Source: Candidatus Segetimicrobium genomatis (GTDB lineage: Bacteria; Sysuimicrobiota; Sysuimicrobiia; Sysuimicrobiales; Segetimicrobiaceae). Taken from it: a stretch of DNA of 5,114 nucleotides. Every line of letters begins with the position of its first letter. The stretch's first letter is position 1. Below, in pieces: positions 1 to 5,114 of this stretch. The notes under the pieces are model-generated. The model did not search any database. It saw nothing but the letters and a program-made list of their open reading frames with translations, and was not told the origin of the DNA. The position numbers and the translations under genes were made by a program. The stretch lies in the NCBI GenBank assembly GCA_005883865.1, contig VBAO01000040.1, positions 1 through 5,114 on the forward strand. Reading direction: 5' to 3'.

Positions 1-1
1 C

Positions 2-1387
2 GACAAGCGCACGGTGATTCCGGTGATCAACCCCTACGATGGGTCCCAGGTCGACACGGTGCCGAAGGCCGACGGCGATGACATCGAGCGCGCGCTGGCG
101 ACGGCCGTGCGCGGCGCGCGGGCGATGCGGAAGCTGACCGGCTACGACCGGTACCGCATCCTCCGCAAGGCGGCCGACCTCATGACCCAGCGGAGCGAGG
201 ACCTCGCCCGGACGATCACCCTCGAAGAAGGGAAGATCATCGGGGAGGCCCGCGTCGAGGTGTCGCGGGCGGTCGAGATCATCGCGCTCTCATCCGAGGA
301 AGCAAAGCGCCTCTCGAGCGAGGTGGTTCCGCTCGACGGCGCGCCGGGCGCGGTGAACAAGTTTGGGTTCACGATCCGCGTCCCCTGTGGCGTGGTGGTG
401 GGGATCAGCCCATTCAACTTCCCCCTCCACCTGGTCTGCCACAAGGTCGGCCCGGCGCTCGCGGCCGGGAACAGCGTCATCGTGAAGCCGGCGACCGACA
501 CCCCCCTCAGCGCGCTGAAGCTGACCCAGGTTCTCCTGGATGCCGGGATCCCCCCCGAGGCCATCCAGTGCATCACGGGAAACGGGAGCGAGGTCGGCGA
601 GGCGCTGTGCCGGGATTCCCGGGTGCGGAAGATCACCTTCACCGGAAGCCGGGACGTCGGCGAGCGCATCTGCCAGGTCGCGGGCCTGAAGAAGGTGACC
701 ATGGAGCTGGGGAGCAATGCGCCGCTGATCGTGATGCCCGACGCGGACCTGGAAAAGGTGGCAACGGGGGTCGCGGCGACAGGCTACGCCAACGCCGGGC
801 AGGTGTGCATCAGCTGCCAGCGCGTCCTTCCGCTCAAGCCGATCTACAACGACTTCCTCAACATCCTCAAACCCAAGGTGGCCGCGCTCGCGACGGGCAA
901 CCCCCTCGAGGAGAAGACAAAGGTGGGGCCGATGGTGCGGGAGCGGGACGCCGTGCGCGTCGAGGAATGGGTGAAGGAGGCCGTCCAGGCCGGCGCCCGT
1001 CTCGTCACGGGCGGCGAACGGCGGGGCGCGATCTACGCGCCCACGGTGCTGGCCGATGTGAAGCCCGAGATGCGGGTGTCGCGGAGCGAACTGTTCGGGC
1101 CCGCGGTGGCCGTCACCCCGGTCGGCAGCATCGACGAGGCGATCGCGATGGCCAACGACACCAACTACGGCCTGTCCGCGGGGATCTTCACCCAGAACAT
1201 CGACTGGGCGATGAAGTTCGCCCAGGAAGTCGAGGCGGGCAACCTGCACATCAACTGGGGGCCCCAGTGGCGGGCCGACCTGATGCCGTATGGGGGGCTG
1301 AAGGAGAGCGGGTTCGGCAAGGAGGGCCCCAAGTACGCCGTCCAGGAGATGACCGAGCTCAAAATGGTGGTGATCCACCTCTCCTGA
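2..1387 (+). CDS. NAD(P)-dependent aldehyde dehydrogenase, 5' end cut by the window edge
   Basis: Soluble enzyme of the ALDH superfamily that oxidises an aldehyde to its carboxylic acid using NAD+ or NADP+. Numbered from the GTG at 14, the 457 visible residues hold all the key positions: PFNFP with the oxyanion Asn135, cofactor-binding Lys158 in KPAT, the FTGS Rossmann turn at 209-212, general base Glu231 in MELGSN, nucleophile Cys265 in GQVCIS, Glu359 in ELFGP, and the C-terminal MPYGGLKESG at 424-433. The frame is open to base 2 and no Shine-Dalgarno precedes the GTG at 14. Family members are usually about 475-490 residues, so I infer the real start lies upstream and the gene is partial. 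The C-terminal half (PYGG, GPKYAVQEMTE) resembles the lactaldehyde/succinate-semialdehyde/GAPN-like branch, but the substrate cannot be read from this. Thr161 sits where NAD-specific enzymes often carry Glu, so NADP+ use is possible. A terminator follows, so it is probably the last gene of its own transcript. Family certain; substrate unknown. Confidence 0.93.
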   Translation, partial: DKRTVIPVINPYDGSQVDTVPKADGDDIERALATAVRGARAMRKLTGYDRYRILRKAADLMTQRSEDLARTITLEEGKIIGEARVEVSRAVEIIALSSEEAKRLSSEVVPLDGAPGAVNKFGFTIRVPCGVVVGISPFNFPLHLVCHKVGPALAAGNSVIVKPATDTPLSALKLTQVLLDAGIPPEAIQCITGNGSEVGEALCRDSRVRKITFTGSRDVGERICQVAGLKKVTMELGSNAPLIVMPDADLEKVATGVAATGYANAGQVCISCQRVLPLKPIYNDFLNILKPKVAALATGNPLEEKTKVGPMVRERDAVRVEEWVKEAVQAGARLVTGGERRGAIYAPTVLADVKPEMRVSRSELFGPAVAVTPVGSIDEAIAMANDTNYGLSAGIFTQNIDWAMKFAQEVEAGNLHINWGPQWRADLMPYGGLKESGFGKEGPKYAVQEMTELKMVVIHLS

Positions 1388-1414
1388 GCCTTCCAAGAGG
1401 GTCGGGAGCTCGTC

Positions 1415-1447
1415 TGAAGGTGCCCCCACCGGGGGCACCTTCATTTT
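1415..1447 (+). terminator. Rho-independent terminator after the aldehyde dehydrogenase
   Basis: A perfect 13-bp inverted repeat pairs 1415-1427 (TGAAGGTGCCCCC) with 1431-1443 (GGGGGCACCTTCA) across a 3-base loop (ACC), followed at once by TTTT at 1444-1447. It begins 28 bases after the dehydrogenase stop codon, the usual place for an intrinsic terminator. The opposite strand has no T-run after the hairpin, so it should act only on + strand transcription. The T-tract is short and then becomes GGG, so termination may be incomplete. Confidence 0.85.
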
Positions 1448-1583
1448 GGGCCCGCGGCGGCAGCCGGAGGGTGGACGTGGGCATCTCACGAATGCCTGTT
1501 GCTAACGCCGGGGCGGAGCCGGCCCACGTGGTAGACCGGGCGCGCCGTCTCACCTTCTTCGCTGCGAGGCATGCGGTAGGGTG

Positions 1584-1591
1584 AGGGAGGA
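1584..1591 (+). promoter_or_regulatory. Ribosome binding site of the acyl-CoA synthetase gene
   Basis: AGGGAGGA lies 5 bases before the ATG at 1597. It is a close match to the Shine-Dalgarno consensus and is the best one in the window, which fixes the start of the synthetase. No convincing sigma-70 -35/-10 pair was seen in the 136 bases between the terminator and this site, although the promoter for the downstream genes is expected there. Confidence 0.8.
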
Positions 1592-1596
1592 TCCCG

Positions 1597-3288
1597 ATGG
1601 AGCGGATCTGGCTCAAGCATTATGAGGCAGGGGTCCCGGCGACGCTGTCCTATCCCAAGGTCCCCGTCTACCACTTCCTCGAGGAGAACGCCCGGCAGTT
1701 CCCCCATCACGCGGCGGTGCTCGTGGCCGCCAAGAATTTTTCCTCGGTGCTGACGTATCGCCAGATCGAGCACCTGGCCAACCGGTTCGCGAACGGGCTG
1801 ATCTGGCTGGGGATCAAGCCCGGCGACCGCGTGGCGGTGCAGCTCCCCAACCTGCCCCAGTTCATTGTTGGCTTCTACGGAGCGCTCAAGGCGGGCGCGG
1901 TCATCGTGCCCACCAACCCGCTCTACAAGGCGCACGACCTCTCCACGGTCCTGAAGGACTCGGGGGCCAGGGCTATCCTGACGCTTCCGCGCTTCATGCC
2001 CGCCCTGGGCGAGGTCGTGGCCGGAACCGGCCTCGAGTCGATCATCGTCACCGAGCCCTACGACTTCTTTCCCTTTCCGTGGAAGCAGCTGGCGTGGTGG
2101 CGCTTCCGGAAGGAACTCCGCCCCGCCGGCGGGCTCCGGCTCCCGGCCCTGCTCCGGAGCGCGTCGCCCCGCCCGCCGGGCGTGAAGGTCGCGCCGGATG
2201 ACCTCGCGGTGCTGCAGTACACGGGCGGCACGACCGGGGTCCCGAAGGGAGCGATGCTCACCCACCGGAACCTCGTGGCCAACTTCACCCAGATGCGAAG
2301 CTGGCTGACCGATCTCAAGGAGGGCGAGGAGCGGTTCCTCAGCGTCGCGCCCTTCTTCCACGTGTACGGGCTGACGGTCGGGCTCAACGTGGCGATCAGC
2401 ATCGCCTCGACGGTGATCTGCGTCATGATGGGCCTGTTCGATACCAGGCTGGTGGCCCAGCAGATCGCCCGCCACCGGCCGACGATCTTTCCCGGCGTTC
2501 CCGCGATGTATTTGGCGATCAACCAGCTCAAGGAGGTGCAGCAGTACAACCTCAACTCGATCAGGGTCTGCGTCAGCGGGTCGGCGCCGCTCCCCCTCGA
2601 GGTGCAGACCCAGTTCGAGCGGTTGACGGGCGCCAAGGTGGTCGAAGGGTACGGCCTCAGTGAGGCGTCTCCGGGGACCCACGTCAACCCGATCTACGGC
2701 CAGCGCAAGGTCGGCAGCATCGGTCTGCCGCTCCCGGATACGGAGGCCCGGATCGTCGATACGGAGACCGGCGAGCGCGAGCTGCCGGTCGGCGAGGCCG
2801 GCGAGCTCGTGATCCGCGGGCCCCAGGTGATGAAAGGCTATTGGAGCGCCCCCGAGGAGACCGCGGCGACCCTCCGCGGCGGCTGGCTGCACACCGGTGA
2901 CATCGCCCGGATGGACGACGACGGCTACTTCTTCATCGTCGACCGCAAGAAGGATCTGGTGATCGTGGGTGGGCTCAAAGTCTACCCCCGCGAGATCGAG
3001 GAGATGCTGCACGGGCACCCCAAGGTCAAGGAGGCCGCGGTGGCCGGTGTGTCCCACCGCGTGCGGGGGGAGCTGCTGGTGGCCCAGGTCGTGCTCAAGG
3101 ACGGCGTCGCCGACGATCCCCGGGCGATCCGGCGCGAGCTCGTGGAGTTTCTCAAGGAGCGCCTGGCGCCGTACAAGGTTCCGCGGCGGATCGAGATCGC
3201 CTCCGCGCTGCCGAAGACCGCGGTCGGGAAGGTGCTCAGGCGCGAGATCCGCGAGGCGGTCGCCGCCCGGGCCGACGACGACGCGTGA
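1597..3288 (+). CDS. Long-chain fatty acid-CoA ligase (AMP-forming), FadD type
   Basis: ATP-dependent acyl-CoA synthetase that makes an acyl-adenylate and then transfers the acyl group to CoA, normally the entry step to beta-oxidation. All core motifs of the ANL (adenylate-forming) superfamily are present in its 563 residues: the P-loop YTGGTTGVPKG at 208-218, PFFHVYG at 252-258, EGYGLSEASP at 350-359, HTGD at 432-435, the hinge DRKKDLVIVGG at 449-459, and the catalytic Lys545 in PKTAVGKVLRRE. The N-terminus (MERIWLKHYEAGVP) and the GYGLSE motif are typical of the long-chain class, and the length is normal for it. The start is set by a strong Shine-Dalgarno 5 bases upstream. A Pro/Trp/Arg-rich segment at about 155-195 may contact the membrane, as such linkers do in FadD-like enzymes; this is inference. 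It is first in an apparent operon, and its TGA overlaps the start of a transporter gene. Chain length is not provable from sequence, and a medium-chain or aryl acid substrate remains possible. I leave the symbol blank because several FadD paralogues usually coexist in such genomes. Confidence 0.93.
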   Translation: MERIWLKHYEAGVPATLSYPKVPVYHFLEENARQFPHHAAVLVAAKNFSSVLTYRQIEHLANRFANGLIWLGIKPGDRVAVQLPNLPQFIVGFYGALKAGAVIVPTNPLYKAHDLSTVLKDSGARAILTLPRFMPALGEVVAGTGLESIIVTEPYDFFPFPWKQLAWWRFRKELRPAGGLRLPALLRSASPRPPGVKVAPDDLAVLQYTGGTTGVPKGAMLTHRNLVANFTQMRSWLTDLKEGEERFLSVAPFFHVYGLTVGLNVAISIASTVICVMMGLFDTRLVAQQIARHRPTIFPGVPAMYLAINQLKEVQQYNLNSIRVCVSGSAPLPLEVQTQFERLTGAKVVEGYGLSEASPGTHVNPIYGQRKVGSIGLPLPDTEARIVDTETGERELPVGEAGELVIRGPQVMKGYWSAPEETAATLRGGWLHTGDIARMDDDGYFFIVDRKKDLVIVGGLKVYPREIEEMLHGHPKVKEAAVAGVSHRVRGELLVAQVVLKDGVADDPRAIRRELVEFLKERLAPYKVPRRIEIASALPKTAVGKVLRREIREAVAARADDDA

Positions 3289-3290
3289 TG
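3285..3290 (+). promoter_or_regulatory. Overlapping stop and start codons (translational coupling)
   Basis: The bases GTGATG contain the synthetase stop TGA (3286-3288) and two tandem in-frame starts for the transporter, GTG at 3285 and ATG at 3288. No Shine-Dalgarno sequence precedes them, so transporter translation probably depends on ribosomes finishing the synthetase. This supports co-production of the two proteins. Confidence 0.75.
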
Positions 3291-4571
3291 CGCAACGCCG
3301 GCGCCCTCGCCGCGGCTCCCCCGGTCTCCGATGCTCCGGGAGATCGCGTGTCCCTCGTGGAGCTCGTGTGGCTCGGCGTGTACTGGTTCGCAACGAGCTT
3401 TCACTGGGGCGCCCTCCTGACCGTGGTCATCCCGGCGGAGGTCCTGCGGTTCGTGCCGGAATCCCAGAAGGGCGTCTACCTTGGGCTGCTGCTCTCGGGC
3501 GGCGCGGTGATGGCGATGGTCGTCGCGCCCATCTCCGGCGCCTTGAGCGACCGCTCCACCCTGCCCATGGGGCGGCGCCGGCCGTTCGTCCTCGCGGGCA
3601 TCCTCGTCAACTGCGCGGGCCTCGTGGGGATGCGCTACGCTCCCACCTATGCGTGGTACGCCGGCATGCTCGTCCTCGTCCAGGCCGCGAACAACTTTGC
3701 CGGGGGCTCGTTCAACGGCCTCATCCCCGATAAGGTCCCGCCGTCCCAGCGGGGGCTCACCTCCGGGGTCATGGGGTTCATGATGATGATGGGCACCGTC
3801 AGCGCGGCGCTCGTCGCCGGGAACCTCGTGGGGCGAGGCCAGGCGGCCGCGGTCTACTTCATCGTCGCCGGCGTGTTGGCGGCGTGCGCGGGGGCCATGG
3901 CGTGGCAGATCAAGGAGGAGCCGCTGCGGGCGGCACCACCGTTCGCCCTGACGGAGTTCGCGCGCTCGTTCTGGATCGACCCGCGGCGCTACCCCGACTT
4001 CGCCTGGATGTTTGTGACACGCGGCCTGGTGATGCTGGGATTTTATACCATGATCACCTTCCTCCAGTTCTTCGTGAAGGACACCCTGCACCTGACGCGG
4101 GAGCAGGCGGCCCTGACGACGGGGCACCTCAGCGCGATCACGATCGCGTCCGGCACCGGGATGGCGCTCCTGGCGGGCTGGATCTCCGACCGCATCGGAC
4201 GACGGGGCATCGTCTCCGCCGCCGGGGTCTTTCTCGCGCTCACGAGCGTCGGGCTGCTGACCCAACCGCCCTATTCCACCCTGGTGTGGATCGCGGTCGT
4301 GTTCGGCATCGGGTACGGGGCCTACACCAGCGTCGATTGGGCGCTGGCCATCGACGTGCTCCCGAGCAACCGATCGGCGGCCAAGGACCTCGGGATCTGG
4401 GCGATCGCCAACACGCTCCCCCAGGTGCTGGCGCCGATCATCGCCGGTCCCATTCTCGACTCCTTCAACCGCCGGACGCCGAACCTCGGGTACACCGTCG
4501 TCTTCTCCGGCGCGATCGTGTACGTCGTGCTCGGCTCGATCCTCGTCTGGAAGATCAAGGGGGCGCGGTGA
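3288..4571 (+). CDS. Major facilitator superfamily (MFS) transporter, 12 transmembrane helices
   Basis: Inner-membrane secondary transporter. Counting from the GTG at 3285 (428 residues), a short Ala/Pro-rich N-terminus of about 25 residues is followed by hydrophobic segments near 26-50, 64-86, 100-118, 122-145, 157-182, 187-208, 238-262, 277-300, 308-327, 331-356, 367-391 and 402-424. The MFS motif A appears in both halves: GALSDR...GRRRP at 85-100 after helix 2, and GWISDRIGRRG at 298-308 after helix 8. That is the expected duplicated 6+6 layout with a central cytoplasmic loop at about 209-237. The SDR...GRRRP form and the DVLP...AKDLGIWAIANTLPQ stretch (357-380) recall the sugar-symporter-like (GPH/SLC45-like) part of the superfamily, but I cannot assign a substrate. 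I chose the ATG at 3288, which overlaps the synthetase stop. The GTG at 3285 is equally possible, and a later GTG at 3348, preceded by CGGGAG, would trim the tail before helix 1. Being coupled to an acyl-CoA ligase gene hints at transport of a carboxylate or fatty-acid-like compound; this is inference only. Confidence 0.9.
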   Translation: MRNAGALAAAPPVSDAPGDRVSLVELVWLGVYWFATSFHWGALLTVVIPAEVLRFVPESQKGVYLGLLLSGGAVMAMVVAPISGALSDRSTLPMGRRRPFVLAGILVNCAGLVGMRYAPTYAWYAGMLVLVQAANNFAGGSFNGLIPDKVPPSQRGLTSGVMGFMMMMGTVSAALVAGNLVGRGQAAAVYFIVAGVLAACAGAMAWQIKEEPLRAAPPFALTEFARSFWIDPRRYPDFAWMFVTRGLVMLGFYTMITFLQFFVKDTLHLTREQAALTTGHLSAITIASGTGMALLAGWISDRIGRRGIVSAAGVFLALTSVGLLTQPPYSTLVWIAVVFGIGYGAYTSVDWALAIDVLPSNRSAAKDLGIWAIANTLPQVLAPIIAGPILDSFNRRTPNLGYTVVFSGAIVYVVLGSILVWKIKGAR

Positions 4572-4586
4572 CGGGCCCGCGGGCGT

Positions 4587-4591
4587 GGGGA
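4587..4591 (+). promoter_or_regulatory. Probable weak ribosome binding site of the YihY-like gene
   Basis: GGGGA lies only 2 bases before the ATG at 4594, closer than ideal. An in-frame GTG at 4585 would add three residues, but it lacks a better upstream site. The 22-base gap after the transporter stop holds no terminator, so the gene is probably read through from upstream. Confidence 0.4.
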
Positions 4592-4593
4592 AG

Positions 4594-5114
4594 ATGAGGA
4601 TCGCGGAGACCCGGGCGGTGCGGTGGGCGGCCCGCCTCGTCGAACGTCTGGACGCGCACCAGGTGAGCGAGCAGGCCACCGTCATCGCGTTCAACATCGT
4701 CTACAGCCTGTTTCCCCTCGCGCTTTCGCTCACGGCGCTCGGCGGATTCATCATCCAGGGGGCCGGCGAGCGGGCCCTCCTCATCGCCGAGATCCAGGCG
4801 GCGTTCCCCGAGCAGCTGGCGCGAGAGATGGCCGACGTGGTCAACGCCGCGGGGCGGTATTCCGGGCTCTTCGGGCTCGTGGGGTTTGCGTCGCTGCTCG
4901 TGGCCGGATCCAACCTCTTCGCGGCGATCGAGGTGAGCTTCGCCCGCATCTTCGGGGTGCCCCCCCGCGGGATCGTCCACCAGCGGGCCGTTGCCGTGCT
5001 GATGATTGTGGCGTTTTCCGCCCTGCTGGTCGTGTCCGTCGCGGCCTCTGAAGTCGCCGTGTTCCTCACCGGAGGTCATCGCCCGGCGGGCGGCGCTTCC
5101 GCGGGGTGGCCCGG
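4594..5114 (+). CDS. YihY/BrkB-family inner-membrane protein, 3' end cut by the window edge
   Basis: From the ATG at 4594 the frame stays open to the end of the window, giving 173 residues starting MRIAETRAVRWAARLVERLD. The N-terminal pattern matches the YihY/BrkB family (formerly miscalled ribonuclease BN): an amphipathic helix, then AxxIAFNIVYSLFPLALSL at about 29-47 leading into the first membrane helix, a Gly-rich turn, an amphipathic segment (about 61-87) with acidic residues, a second hydrophobic stretch at about 91-113 (LFGLVGFASLLVAGSNLF), the conserved-looking AIEVSFARIFGVPPRG at 111-126, and a third helix at about 131-157. Family members are usually about 270-330 residues with roughly six helices, so about half is visible. 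Molecular function is not established: roles in envelope processes and transport have been suggested, and the RNase BN assignment was withdrawn for the E. coli homologue. It follows the transporter by 22 bases, so it is probably the third gene of the operon. Family assignment is by pattern recognition. Confidence 0.8.
   Translation, partial: MRIAETRAVRWAARLVERLDAHQVSEQATVIAFNIVYSLFPLALSLTALGGFIIQGAGERALLIAEIQAAFPEQLAREMADVVNAAGRYSGLFGLVGFASLLVAGSNLFAAIEVSFARIFGVPPRGIVHQRAVAVLMIVAFSALLVVSVAASEVAVFLTGGHRPAGGASAGWP

Noticed and set aside
14..16. GTG at 14 as the real start of the aldehyde dehydrogenase
   Set aside because: The frame is open further upstream, no Shine-Dalgarno is present, and the protein would be shorter than usual for the family; truncation by the window edge is more likely.
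290..1489. 399-codon open frame on the - strand opposite the aldehyde dehydrogenase
   Set aside because: It covers the ALDH catalytic region and the terminator and shows no family motifs; a composition artefact.
1448..1583. Possible sigma-70 promoter elements (such as TTGCTA at 1499 and TAGGGT at 1577)
   Set aside because: No pair with both acceptable sequence and 16-18 base spacing could be found; single hexamers in this stretch are not convincing.
1486..3393. 635-codon open frame on the - strand opposite the acyl-CoA synthetase
   Set aside because: It is antisense to a gene with every ANL motif. Its translation is dominated by Arg, His, Gly, Asp and Pro with no recognisable domain, as expected for a shadow frame in GC-rich DNA.
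2982..4697. 571-codon open frame on the - strand opposite the transporter
   Set aside because: It lies antisense to a clear 12-helix MFS gene and runs into neighbours on both sides. Its composition is low-complexity Arg/His/Asp/Pro, with no motif and no supporting ribosome site.
4623..5051. 142-codon + strand frame within the YihY-like region
   Set aside because: It is Arg/Gly/Pro-rich and out of frame with the open, hydrophobic, family-like reading frame that starts at 4594 and reaches the window end.
1..5114. A novel defence, mobile or RNA-based system
   Set aside because: Both strands were read for repeats arrays, transposase or recombinase motifs and structured RNAs. Apart from the terminator hairpin, all but about 230 bases are explained by four genes of known families.

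Overview
This is a GC-rich bacterial chromosomal stretch. Third codon positions are almost all G or C, and long antisense shadow frames run opposite every gene. The look is that of a free-living, metabolically versatile soil or subsurface bacterium. The sequence carries no marker that fixes the phylum, so any taxonomic guess would be composition-based. I see no tRNA, rRNA, CRISPR array, insertion sequence or phage gene.

The layout is four genes, all on the + strand. (1) The window opens inside an NAD(P)-dependent aldehyde dehydrogenase that runs to 1387; its true start is probably just off the left edge. (2) A 13-bp perfect hairpin followed by TTTT (1415-1447) looks like a strong intrinsic terminator and separates it from what follows. 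(3) After about 150 bases of non-coding leader and a good ribosome binding site comes a complete long-chain acyl-CoA synthetase of the FadD type (1597-3288). (4) Its stop codon overlaps the start of a complete 12-helix major facilitator superfamily transporter (3288-4571). (5) After 22 bases comes the N-terminal part of a YihY/BrkB-family membrane protein, which is cut by the right edge (4594 onward).

Genes 2 to 4 look like one transcription unit, since they overlap or are spaced by 22 bases with no terminator between them. The simplest reading is that the transporter takes up (or exports) a carboxylate or related compound and the synthetase activates it to a CoA thioester. The aldehyde dehydrogenase makes carboxylic acids and could in principle feed the same route, but the terminator argues that it is transcribed separately. 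The role of the YihY-like protein is unknown. I did not find a previously undescribed system here. The window reads as ordinary catabolic and transport genes, with a few small points worth checking.
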